DNA of 64,000 bases. It comes from Leucaena leucocephala. Lineage: Eukaryota; Streptophyta; Magnoliopsida; Fabales; Fabaceae. Under the pieces are notes generated by a model that had not been told where the DNA came from, did no database searches, and saw only the letters and a list, made by a program, of their open reading frames with translations. Positions within the stretch are counted from its first letter, which is position 1. Each line of letters begins with the position of its first letter. Positions 24,569-36,455 of the stretch are shown piece by piece. The translations under genes were made by a program, and so were the position numbers. Location: the NCBI GenBank assembly GCA_037074615.1, contig JAYWLJ010000068.1:248001-312000 (forward strand). The letters run 5' to 3'.

Positions 24569-26398
24569 TTTCTGGGGTCTCGATTTTCCGGGAAAAATTG
24601 GGTGTTGTGAAGGAAAAAGAGCTGAGAGATGTGAAGGAGACTGGATGGGTAAATTCGCTAAATTGCAGAGGGAAAGAGGATGATTCCATTGTTAAAAATT
24701 ACAACAGCTCCCGGTGCCACTTGCAAGTTGTTACAACGAAAATTAAAATATTGAAAAATGTGGGGCACTCATACCTTTTCCAGTGCAACATTTTCGAGCC
24801 CTTAAGCAAAGCTGGTGAATCCCAGGTCTGAAGTACAGACCTTGGTGGTTAATCCGGACTCCTGAGAAGAAAATATTTTGATTGATTATTCTATTGGTTG
24901 TTAATATTATTTAAAAATATTTTTAAAAAGATATTACTTAAAATTTAAATTTTTATATTATTATTTATTTTAAAAGAGTAATAAATAGTTTAAAAAAAAC
25001 TAATTTAAAATTTAAATATTATTTTTTAAAAAAATTTCTTTATTATTTTTCTGGACCTACCAAATTATTATTTGATTCTCAAGAAAAACAGAACAACCTG
25101 GACAAAAAAATAAGGAGGAATAATTAAACTTTTTGGTGTTTGCTTGGATTATCAATTTAATCTTTATTATCAATTAAATCTTTAAAATTAATTAATCTTC
25201 AGAAACTATAGCTAAGGCAAGGTTAGGTTTCATTATCACAAATATCTAAATTGACTTTACCAAGCAGATCCATTTCATGGTTGGGTACGTGGAAGTCTCA
25301 GTGACGTAGACAGTGCATTTGTACTTTGCTTATTTTAAGAACTTCTTAAATTTTTATATTTTGTTTATACTGATATATATATAATAAAAAATACCCGTAT
25401 AATAATAAAATTTAAATATATCATTTTTATCCTCTTAAAATTTATATTTATTTTTTACCCCTCTTATCCTTAATCTAAAATCTAATTAAAAATTTAATTT
25501 TAATTTTAAATTTTAAATATATTTTTTATATTTATTTATTTTTTAAAATAATCTTAAATACTCTCTTAAAAATAATAAAAAGTAATAATTAAAAAAATTA
25601 TTAGAATATTTTAAAAAATATATTATATTAATTAATTTTTTAATTTAATTAAATTAACTAAATAAATTTTATATGAAAGATTACAGAGTGTAAGGTAGGA
25701 ATATTATATAAATTTTATATTAAAAAAGTGAAAATTAAAAAAGATTATTAAAATATTATTTTATAAAATTTTATATAAATTTTATATTAAAAATTATATT
25801 AAGTTTATAGTAAGTCATTGTCGCCAAAATTCAGTGTTTTTTATATAATAAAATTTAGGTAGATTTGACATGGGTCTCATATTAAGATTAAAATAAAATT
25901 TTAAAACTCAGATAATATTTATATAGGATTTATGAGATTATATGTTAAAAAAGTTTTTATAAAAATAATAATAATCAAATTTATATTATTTTTTTATCTA
26001 TATTTATGAACTCTGGTTAACAAATGAAGAGGAAGATGAATGGGAATCTAACACCACTTGTTGCGGGTACCAAATACGTCAAACTCAGTGGTAAAATATT
26101 GAAAAATTAAAAAGCTAAGGCAATAATAGCCAGTAAGTGGGCGTTCCAATTGCGTATTGATTAAATTGTGTTCATTATAGTAACAGAAATTCTTCTTATT
26201 GTATGTTTGAAATTAATGCAAATTCTTTAAAATCTGATTATAATTACAAATTGAAAAAAAAATAAAGGATACGACAAATGAGTTAAATCAAATGGAAAAA
26301 GTAGAAAAAACAAGGGGTAAGTGTGGTTTTCCAGTTGCTTATTATTAATTTTTATTTAACAACCTGAAAAAATTACAATTGACTGGATTACATCTTAA
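24569..26398. other. NLP promoter region and AT-rich intergenic DNA
   Basis: The first few hundred bases upstream of the NLP start should hold its 5' UTR and promoter; they contain an upstream ATG (24689) opening an 85-codon frame that overlaps the main start. From about 24860 onward the sequence is almost pure A/T with scattered TTTAAAATTT palindromes. No gene is supported. Confidence 0.55.
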
Positions 26399-26890
26399 CA
26401 TGTGTTTGGATGAAGCTAAAAATTAAGAAATTTTAAAATAAATAGTTATATTTGTTTAAATAGGTTTTTAGACTAAATCATAATTTAAAATTAAGATTTT
26501 AGATAAATTGATCATAGTAATTTATAGAATAGTAAAAGAGTTTATAAACTAATAAATTACTATATTACTCTTACTTTTTCTTACACTATCTCTCATATTT
26601 TTTCTTACACATCCTCTCCTCTCTCCTACTTTTTCTTACACATTTTCTCTTTTTTTTCTTACATCATTTCTCCTCTTTCCTCTCATCTCTTATCTCTCTT
26701 CATTTTAATACCCATACACTTCTTTATAATTTACTAATAATAAAAGTACTTTTAAAAATAACTATTCAAATATTCATTTATTTAAAATTATTTTTTTATA
26801 AATTTTTTTCTAAAAACTCTTTTTTATAAGCTGTCTAAAATTTTTTTTATAAGTCCATTTTCAAAATTTTATCCAAACATACCCTTAATC
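26399..26890 (+). mobile_element. AT-rich MITE-like element, copy 1
   Basis: The left end carries TGTGTTTGGATGAAGC and the right end TCCAAACATACCCTTAA, which form short inverted termini. The interior has ATAAATAGTTATATTTGTTT and CTTACTTTTTCTTACAC blocks. The same text, reverse-complemented, occurs at about 36040-36455, showing that this is a dispersed family and not unique sequence. No coding capacity is visible; CTTAA flanks both sides, but a definite target-site duplication is not proven. Confidence 0.65.
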
Positions 26891-26903
26891 ACTATTATTT
26901 TGT

Positions 26904-27669
26904 GTTCTCTGTAGGGGTGTTCATGGTGCCCGGTGGCCCGGTCCGCCCGCCCGAGCCCGGTAAAAAATCGCCCGGCCCGGCCCTAAAAAAAGTGCCCAAA
27001 ATATATTTGGGCAGGGCCGGGCCGGGCCAGTTGTCGGGCCGGGCCGGGCACCGGGCAGGGCATGCTGCCCTGCCCATTTGGCCCGGCCCTATATATATAT
27101 ATATTTATTATTTTTTTAATTTTTTTCTTAACTTATTTTATTTGTAATTTTACACTTTTCACTTTAACTGGCAACTCTCCTTGCTCATTTTTAAAATATT
27201 AAATATAACTTTTATATTTATGTAGATACTAAAGTTGCTCCTCTGCTTTACTTGCCAAGTATTCAATTTTTTGTGTTGCAATAACGCTACAAATATCCGA
27301 CCTCTATATATTTTAATATTTCTTTTTTATATATGTAATAGACTTTGAGACTTTAATTACTATTTTTTTGATACCTTATTCTTAGTGAATTATATATATT
27401 ATTTAACTCTTAAAAATATAAATATGATATTATTTTATAAGTTCATGATAGCAGATTTTTTTCTCACAATATGAGCAGGACATCACTATTTGGGCATGCC
27501 CAGCCCGCCCATGCCCAGCCCGCATATGCCCAGCCCGAATTGGTTAGGGCTTTTACCGGGCAGGGCCGGGCATCGGGCTGCAAAATGCAGCCCATGGTTT
27601 TTCCGGGCAGGGCACCGGGCAGGGGGGCTGCCCTGCCCAACCCGGCCCATGCACACCCCTAGTTCTCTG
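26904..27669. mobile_element. Non-autonomous hAT-type transposon with perfect 8-bp target-site duplication
   Basis: The element itself runs 26912-27661 (750 bp). It is flanked by GTTCTCTG at 26904-26911 and again at 27662-27669, an exact 8-bp duplication as made by hAT transposases. The left terminus is TAGGGGTGTTCATGG and the reverse complement of the right is TAGGGGTGTGCATGG (one mismatch in 15). Both subterminal regions are strikingly GC-rich runs of GGGCCGGGC/GCCCGGCCC repeats, unlike the AT-rich surroundings, and the middle is AT-rich. The open frames here are by-products of the GC repeats; no transposase is encoded, so it depends on a related element for movement. Confidence 0.9.
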
Positions 27670-30600
27670 GTTTATGCGTATTGTCCATGAAAACAAATAA
27701 ATGCATTTCTTTTCTTTACTACAAATAGCACAAAATTAAAAATAAAGATAAAATGACCAAACTTATAATTTTTTTTTTTATGGTTGATCTTTATTAATTT
27801 AAAAAACGATATTAATCTAATAGTAGCTGAGATGCATACAAGTGAGGCAGGTAGTAACTAAGGATGGAGATTGTAGACCCCACCAACCCAAAAAAGTAAA
27901 AAAAAAAAATAAAGAAAGAAAGAAAATTGAATTATTGGAATAAACGATTTCGGGTGACGCATAATCGTAGGGGATAAGCATCAATGGAAAGATGTCCCTT
28001 TTTTTATGGAACGACAAGGAAAATTAGCAATATTTAATAAGAATATTAATAAAATACAAATAATTAAGGAAACGAAAAGGAGAGAATATCTGAAGTTGAG
28101 ATATATGAATTTTCATGAGCTTTTTTTTCAATATTTGTTTTTAGAAAACATAATTTTTTTTCTCTCTTCCATAAAAAGACAAACTTCAGGAAAATCACAT
28201 ACTCTCAATTTTAGAGGATATATCCCAAAAAAATAGAGAGGAACATTACTCTATTAGCAACAGGCCTTTCTGGGCAAAAGCAATGCAAAATTGGTGCTAT
28301 TTAAATGGGAATTTGAGGATGAAATTTGTTTTTTTAAAAAAAATTATAAACTTAAAACCAAATGGTATCTTTTTTATTTATTAAAAAAGGAAATGGCATT
28401 TTCTGGGGTTCAAATTAAAGGAGCAGTTAGATACCTAAATAAATACGAAACCAAACATTGTTGTGATGGCAGGAACAACATGCCGCTATGAAGGGAGTCA
28501 ACGATTCATTAAAAAAAAAAAAAAACATTCGTCATCAATGAGCTTGGCTCTCTCAGAATCCAAACAAACACGAGAGAACAAAAACCACCCCAGCCAGCTG
28601 CTTGTGCCTGCCTAGTGCCTGCCACTTTTAACACCCCAGTCCCCAGTGTTTGCCTCATCACTTTACCACCAATCCCCATTATTAAATCATTCATTTATTC
28701 TTAAATAATAAATAAATAAATAATGGAATGATTAAGTAGCAACTTTTGGCTAGCTCCTCTTTAGAAATTCTTAACAAACATTCCCCAGTTCCTACAATAA
28801 AAATTATATTATATACTCCCTATATATGAATAATAACAATTAATTAAGTAACGTAGATTAATATATTGATTAAAATTAATTAAAAATAATAAACATATAA
28901 TCTTTTTTTAAATATATTTTTATTTATGAATATAATATTTGGAAAAAAATATTATAGAAAATGAGTAAATATATATATATATAAGACATGAAACATTCAA
29001 TCAAATGATATTATTGAAGCATTCTTTCTATGTTTAATATATAATCTAATTAATAAATTATTTATATTTTAAACATAAAATTTATTTATTATATTTATTA
29101 ATTTTTTTTAATTGCATCTATTAATAATTTTTTAAGTCCTCAACGATATTTAAATAAAGAAAGATAATTATGATATTTTAAAAATATATATATTATATTA
29201 ACTAATATAACTAATTTTTTTAATTTAATTAAATTAGTTAAAAAATCTAAATTAAAGACTGAACAAAAAGATATTTACTCTATTTTTTTTATTATTATTC
29301 AATATAACAACTCAACTATCATTAAATATTTTTATAATATAATGCCATTGTTAATATCAAAACTTTAAAGTCAGACTATATATTATTATTATTACCGCTT
29401 GTAGGAAAATACTATACAGTTAGTGCTACAATAATTAATTTTTTATCAATTTTATTTAAGCCTATAAAATATTGATAGATAGAAATATGAAGTGAACTCT
29501 GAGGCAGAAGAAATAGTAATAAAATTCCATAAACATATTAAATTAAGGTCAATGTGCTGCTGCCTGCTGGTGATCACAAAAGCATCCAAATTAAAACATC
29601 TTTTTCATCGCACCAATTAAATTATATTAAATGTTAATGTTTGATGACGGGATTAAAGTGATTCTTACCAAAGAAACATCATTAAAAAATTAAAATGCCT
29701 TTGCTTATTCAAAGGTTCATAACTAAACACTCAAAAAAGAAACACACAGTTGTTTATTGCTTGATTAGGGCACATAATGATTTCTTTATCCCTACATAAT
29801 TAAAATGGGTCACTATCTATTTCTTCTTTCAATTATGGAGATTAGTTAATTACTCACATCCCTACGTACCCCCATTGATTTTGTTTTACTATGAAAAAGC
29901 AGCTTATGAGTTGATTGGTAGGGATATATCATCTAATAAGATCTAAACAGTTGTAGTAAACCTAAGTTAGTATTATAATAAATTAATCGATATTCAATAT
30001 TGGAAGCATCAGCAGCAGCCTTTTACTTCTCCTCTACGGGCAATTCACACAATGAGATGGATTTTAACTTCTTACAACATTAATCATTTTGAATGGAGTG
30101 AAGCCAAGAAGCTTGCAAGTTCAGAGGAAGAGAATCGATTTCAATGAAGCAAGATCCAGAGCACTGAGCTCTCTAAAATTAAAGCTCCAAGAATACAGGT
30201 GGTTTTAATTTATGCAGGTTAACGGTTTTCAAGGATCTTCAGTTTATCATGAATCTCAGGCTACCTATTAAGACTATCGTTGATAATGAAGACCTTGCAC
30301 TTCCGGGCTTTTTCTGATCTCAAAGTATTTTTTGTTTTACATGGAGAAGACAAGTCTATATGTATACCCAAAAGAAAAAAAAATAGACAAGTCTGTATGC
30401 ACATTTAAGAGTTTCTTGCAACGAATGAGGGTTAATTTAAATAGTAAATAATTTGATATCGTTTAAATAAGGTATTGAGTTTGAGTTTTGACGTATGCAA
30501 AAAATCCTCATTAGGAGACTCACCCACTATAACCAAATGCGCGATGCAGGTCAGATCCGGATGTAATCAAGACAAAATTTTAGTAAACCAGGTGGATAAC

Positions 30601-31130
30601 AAAAAAATATCTATATGTATACCAAAAACAAAAAGACATTCTTGCAAGACATTATGAAGCTTTCAGTTTCTTTCAGGTTCAATATAATAAACATCATAAT
30701 TCTTAGGTATTTAGGTTTATATTTAAGGGTAATAAACAGATCGCCCTACCTAACATTGATTTCGCCTAAGAAGAATGGAGACTTTACCCTATCCTTAAAT
30801 TGTAAGTGAACCCAACCCCTTTTTAAAATTTTTTATATAATATATATATATATAATAGAAGTCCTTCCCCGGTGAAGTTAGGATTTTGGGGTAGTTTATT
30901 TCAACAATTTACTATTCCCCATTTGTTAGATCTTGTAATTGCCTCCTGGTTTCTTTCTTCGTAACGTATCATTCTTTCAAAAAAAACATTTTTTTTTATA
31001 AGAGTTCAAAAAATATCCCAACCGATAGTTAAAAAAAAATATTTATCTCAAAACGTAAATTTTTTTTTTGGTAAATCAAAACGTAAAATTTACTAAAATA
31101 GGTTTTAACAAAACCTTTACCATGCACACG
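27670..31130. other. Gene-poor AT-rich intergenic region
   Basis: About 3.4 kb with A/T runs, a short ATATAT microsatellite near 28970 and no frame of protein-like composition. The short frames near 28510-28690 and 30475-30810 are not recognisable. No inverted termini or RNA gene could be supported. Confidence 0.55.
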
Positions 31131-31133
31131 GCC

Positions 31134-31294
31134 CATAGAAACAGATTATTAGTGGATATATTTCAGGCCCAACATCAATTAACTAGAAGCCGTAATTAAG
31201 CCCAATGCAAGTTGGGCCGAAGGTCTTATGCTCCCCCATGCACAGAATTTCTTGTAAAATTCTTTATCTTTCATGGAATTGGAAGGTATAAATA
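31134..31294 (+). promoter_or_regulatory. Orphan promoter-like cluster: four site II motifs and a TATA box
   Basis: GGCCCA occurs at about 31134 and again at 31166-31171, AGCCCA at 31199-31204 and TGGGCC at 31213-31218, followed by TATAAATA at 31287-31294. This spacing of TGGGCY-type site II elements ahead of a TATA box is what plant housekeeping promoters look like. No coding exon follows on the plus strand before the 3' end of the SPPL gene. It could drive a non-coding RNA antisense to the SPPL 3' region or be a relic. Confidence 0.4.
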
Positions 31295-31299
31295 AGCTT

Positions 31300-32212
31300 T
31301 GATGAGTCTCCATAATGATAGAATAATCTCAGTGAATATACAACTTTCTGGAATTGATTGATTATAAATAAAAAGCAGTAAGCACCAGTCATTAGGTGTT
31401 TGCCTTTGGGCTCCAAGATAATTATGCTAATGAAAAGATTTAAACTTCTATTTCGCGAGCTTTATCACTAATAGTTGGCATGCTTCCTTCCCACAATTCC
31501 ATCAATTCCTTCCTTAACCAGGAGACGAAAACCACAGGCCCCAAAGTAGAAGGCACCTACATTTGCCATATTCCACAACCATGTTAAAAGAAGGTGAAGC
31601 AATCTCTTCCCAAAACGTATTCTCTAAATGAATTAGAGAAAGATACAAAAGAGAACCAAGAGGAAACAGAGATGTATCTCAATCCAAGTTTGTTTCATAT
31701 GCAACGACACTCTTATTTCACTTTCTAAATGCACATAGCACAACTGAGTCCAATTAGCCAAAACATGAAACCATGTTAAATGCGCAAGCGTCACCCGCGC
31801 GGGCGTGTGAGTGTAAAGAGCTAAAGTGTCTCTTACAAACAGTCTGTCTCATACAGTCTCAATGGCGGGCGATAAACCTAGCCATGTAGAGTGAATGTAA
31901 CTAAGAATTCTTAAATGAATGACAAAAGCTAAGTGCAGAGATTCAATAGGTAATTACAAGATGAACCACGTGATATTTACAGTTAAAAAAAAATTACGGC
32001 ATATGCTTGTTTAACCCATCAATAGGCCAAACAGTATAAAACTCCACCTTTAGAGGTCAAAACACTCCATTGAATCACCTGAAAACTTGTACTCCAGTTC
32101 TATGAATGCACAACTTGAAAAGCTAGGTTGCAATTCTTCAATTGAATCTAATGAACTTTTAGCCTTCAGAATTTTTAAATTCATTAATAAAACCCAATTG
32201 TTTTGGGGGGAA
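31300..32212. other. Region downstream of the SPPL gene
   Basis: Probably contains the SPPL 3' UTR on the minus strand near 32212. A GC-richer patch with a CGCGCGGGCG-like core lies near 31790-31805. I see no open frame with protein character. Confidence 0.45.
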
Positions 32213-34449
32213 CTAAATCACTTTTAAATTCATTAATAAAGAGATAAATGCAAGACTGAATAGTAAGATGACGAGAAAAATAGCTAAAAACGGAAGTACC
32301 AGATAGAGCAGTGCGGGTTGAGGTGAGTGAGTTAAGACCCCAGCAGCCAAAGCAGTTACCAGGCCAATTGCATACCCAGGTAGGGCATACCATATGTATT
32401 TATGTCCCTTTGAAGAATGTAACTCAAGAAGATTTACTGTGTTATTGCTTTTTCGATGATCAAAGCAGAGCACCAATGCCAGAAGCATTGATGGGATAGC
32501 CTGCAATAACACGAATCACATGATCATGAACATCATGAAGCCCATTTTAACCTGGGAGTTTGAATAAACAGAAGTCTGAAATGATTAGTAGTCAAGCATG
32601 TGCATCATATCATACACAATTTTATAACCTCCGTCAAAACTAAGAGGAGCAATCTCAGTGATCTTTGAACCATAATCAAATATAACCAAATCGAATTTCT
32701 AGATCTTTAAGTTTGATTTGCTAAGAAAACCCCGCAAAGCATGATTTTGATTGATCCTATCCAAGTATTCAAAATTGAACTCCATGGATTCTATGATAAA
32801 ACCATAGAATACAATGATCAAAGTTTAATTTGCCCAATATAAGCCATATGAATTCTACAGAGCTGGAGTTTCAATAATGAGACATGTTTATACAAATCAT
32901 AGCCAAAAGTTCCAAGTTCCAAGCATATTTATCCATTTTGGTTAAGTTTAGCTTATTGAATCCACCATTTTTTAGTAAGAGGGGAAATATTGTCCTTTAC
33001 AGAAAATTTTCAGTGAAACTTGGAGCAATCCCCAAAACCTTATGAGCCTAAATCTTCAAGTGAGGTGCATACCTCATTACCTGACTGCAGGGACCCCACA
33101 CTTAGCCTAAAAGCACTACATAAGTATCTTGCTATGCCTCAGGGCCTGGTGTGCACTTGATTTAAATCTGACTACATACACTGGTTAAACATTACAAAGA
33201 AAACCACCAGAGGCACAATTTTTTTTTTTTAAATTCAGATCCCAACATAAAATGGCCAATGTTTCCCCTTAAAATGACAAAGAGCAATAAGTAATGACAA
33301 CCCACATAAAAATGTGAAGGCATGACCTGGAGTAGGCCCCAACCAACAGGTTATTAGTTCTAAAACAACTGATAAATCAAACAAAAGGAATGGAGGGTGC
33401 CAAAGCCACGTTGGCTTAGAGCCATCAACTTCACTCCTGCAAGTATTAGCTTGTCATCCAAGAGAAAAAAAAAAAAGAGGAACAGAGGGCCACCATTGCA
33501 GTCCCCTTCCATGGTTCCCAATAACTTCGCATACTATAGACCCCATGAAACATGGTATATACTATTTATTTATGACAGCAAGAACCTTCCAGTGCATGGA
33601 AACAGTTAAGAACTAGCAATGATACCACTCAAGAGAATAATGATGCAATACCATGTCTCCTAGACCAAGCATCATGAAGTCCATTGCACTCTCCCCTGGA
33701 AGAACTCCACCCAATAAATTTCTTGGGAAAACAATCTTCACAGGTAGCTCCAATTTCTTTGTTATCAGTTGCAAACCAGGAAGACTTAAACTATTAGCCA
33801 CAGTGTGAACAGGATTCGATGCTTGTTGTGTAGCCACTGACACCATAACATTTGCCCCAAAAAATCTTTCAGAGAAGAAAACCCAGAAAATGTCATATAC
33901 AAATAGACAAAGAAGGAGCATTGCACATATTTTGATGTTTGGAAGACGCACATGGCTTACGAATGCAATACATATAGATATGCCTAGTATATTGTTCAAT
34001 ATCCAATGACCCGAAACAAGCCAAGCCACCACTGTGCCAATGCATGTGAACAACAGAAGTCCTTGGAGTCGAGTAAATGATTTTGAGCAACAGCGTGAAA
34101 CAAATGGGTCAGCTAATCCAAACTGCGACTTCAACTGGACAACATATGGAGACAGACAGAAGAAAAGTGATGACGCAGAAGCAATGGCGGTGAATGCTGT
34201 GAGTAGCTGGGAGACAGATGAGAACAAGTAGAACATCAAAAGCAGGCTGAAAGAGCTCATTACTGGGATCATTAACGCTTGAGACCTATCCAGTGTAATG
34301 GATGCTTCTGAAAAGTCACGGTTACGCTCCATTTCTTTCCCATAGTTTAAAGCTCGGAATGCAGCGCCAAATGTCACAGCTACAGCTGTAATGATTAGAG
34401 TGACAGGGGCAGGCTCCAGCAAATATAAAAGTTTCCAAAGGGATTCCAT
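32213..34449 (-). CDS. SPPL1: Signal peptide peptidase-like intramembrane aspartyl protease (SPPL1 type)
   Basis: Two coding exons, 34449-33652 and 32500-32213, give 1086 nt (361 aa plus stop). The protein is almost entirely transmembrane helices, as in the presenilin/SPP family of GxGD proteases that cut type II membrane proteins within the bilayer. The three catalytic signatures are present: YD in CLFVYDIFWVFF, GLGD in MMLGLGDM (just before the intron), and PAL in HSPQPALLYLV. There is no long luminal protease-associated domain, which places it with the short plant SPPL1/SPPL2 group, not SPPL3-5. The N-terminus begins MESLWKLLYLLEPAPV, consistent with a first helix without a cleaved signal. 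Sequence upstream to about 35700 probably holds a leader exon and intron, since the ATG is preceded by intron-like text. Endosomal location is family knowledge, not seen here. Confidence 0.95.
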
Positions 34450-35760
34450 CTTATAAGGGACAAAATCTATTAAAATAGGCTTTCATGCATAGAAAAACAA
34501 TTCTAATTCTTAATAATTAGCAACCAAAGTTGCATAGTTTTGCCAAACTTCAGAAAAGAGGAACCATGCAACCTGCAGACATCAAAAGACGATTGTTGTA
34601 AGTGCACGTAAACATTTTAATTGGAAAATTGGTGACTTAAAAGTAGAAGGTAGCTCAGATAACCTAACTAGAACACGGACTGCTCACTTTTTTCCAGAAA
34701 AATGTGGAGGCTAAAGGCCTGTCAGAGGAGTTAAAATCAATATAAGAAAATGGGAACGGATTCTAAAGGCATTGTGAAAGAAATCTTCCATGCATCCAGT
34801 ATTTTCTTCCTTTATATGAAAATGCAGATGCTGAAACACAGAAAAAGAAAACCAATTGATACTCCCATAAATAGGTTGTTAATGTTTTCCCAAAAAGTCT
34901 TCAATGAATACTATCACATATGAAGTGTTGTTCCTCATGTTCTTCACTCTGGAAATACTAATAGATGGCCAATATGTATAGTTAAACATGCCCATGATCA
35001 ATTCTACAAATTTTCCAAGAAAACATGCTCATATGACCAATTGAAAAAGACATGGAGGAAATTCGAGTAACCTTCTCCGACTAACTTTTTCCAGCAGGCA
35101 GGCAGTAGCAAACAAGGAATTACAAACAAAACAAAAAATTGATCCCAGAATAACATCAAGCCTACAAAATTTAATCTTCCATGGGTTGTCAAGTACAGAC
35201 TCTGAAGTAAAAAGGTAATAGCATTTATTTCAGGACCCAACACAGCCAAAATCAACAAGCATCTAACCCTTAAACAAACCCCAGAACAAGCTTAAGAAAA
35301 CATTTTATTTTCCATCTACGTAACTAAATCGATGTTCGATGATCTCTGTTCTATCCTGAGTCTTCAAAGCAACCAAAGAGCATGATACCCAAAATGTCAA
35401 TTATCTTCTCTTGCTAACGACAGCATCTGGAACTACGAACACTAGCAAAATAACCCCAAAAAACCTAAAAGTCGAAATTTTTAAATAGGAGAGGAAGCCT
35501 CTAAAATTCTGTCAAAAACAACCATACCCATAAATTTTAAACCATGATCCGAAGGAAGAAGGACCAGAATTTAGGGAAAATAAGGTTATCCACAATCATC
35601 GATGAGGTGTTTTCGGAATGACAGACCTTGGACTTCTGGCAGAGCTTCAGAGACCTATTTCGCTTTCTATGTGCTCAACGATGACCTTTTCACGAATAGT
35701 ACAACAAATGTAGAAGCAAAGTAACTCATCGGATTTTCCCGGATGGCCCCCTGGTTGTTT
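34450..35760. other. SPPL 5' leader region
   Basis: Directly upstream of the SPPL start codon. The composition is intron-like up to about 35580, followed by a GC-richer segment (about 35580-35740) that could be a non-coding first exon and promoter. The exon border is not certain. Confidence 0.4.
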
Positions 35761-36034
35761 TCCAATTGTTGATATTTTTATTTTCCTTCTCGAATTGTTT
35801 TTAGTTTTGATTTATTTTTTAAAAAAAAATTACCCACTCAAGATCTGTAATGTAATAGATTGCAAATTGATATAACAATAATCTTCTATTTAATTTAAAT
35901 TAAAAAAAATGTCCATAGCAATGCATGGAAATCATTACAATGCTAATATAATTTTAGTTATTGAAAATAAATCTATATTTTATTCTACAATACGTTGATC
36001 AATGCCAAACGCACAAACATTTATGTCTGATCGA

Positions 36035-36455
36035 AAACTAGCACAATTAAAGAACAATTTTAAAGATGAGTTTATACAAAAATTTAAAGAATAATTTTAA
36101 ATAAATAAATATTTAAATAATTATTTTTAAAAATATTTTTATTATTGATAAATTATGAAAGGTGTGAGTATTAAATAAAAAAAAATTAAAATATAAGAGG
36201 AGAGATGGTGTAAAAAAGAAAAATAAAAAGTGTAAAAAAAAATAAGAAAGAAGAGATAGAGTATAATAAAAAGTATAAGTAATATAATAATTAATTAATT
36301 TATAAATTCTTTTATTTTTTTATAAGTTACTCTAATCAACTTATCTAAAATTTTAATTTTAAATTATAATTTAATCTAAAAATCTATTTAAATAAATATA
36401 ATTATTTATTTTAAAATTTTTTAAAAACCAATCTCATCTAAACACACAGTAAATC
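36035..36455 (-). mobile_element. AT-rich MITE-like element, copy 2 (inverse orientation to copy 1)
   Basis: Read on the minus strand, this block starts TGTGTTTAGATGAG and then follows copy 1 (26399-26890) over several hundred bases with moderate divergence, including the TTTAGATTAAATTATAATTT and CTTATACTTTTTATTATA-type segments. It therefore belongs to the same family in opposite orientation, about 9.6 kb away. No coding capacity. Confidence 0.65.

Noticed and set aside
24598..24831. Plus-strand frame upstream of the NLP gene
   Set aside because: Antisense to the NLP leader; no coding signature.
26902..27690. Pro/Gly/Arg-rich frames near 26902-27147 and 27471-27690
   Set aside because: They are translations of the GC-rich arms of the hAT-type element (GGGCCGGGC repeats), not genes.
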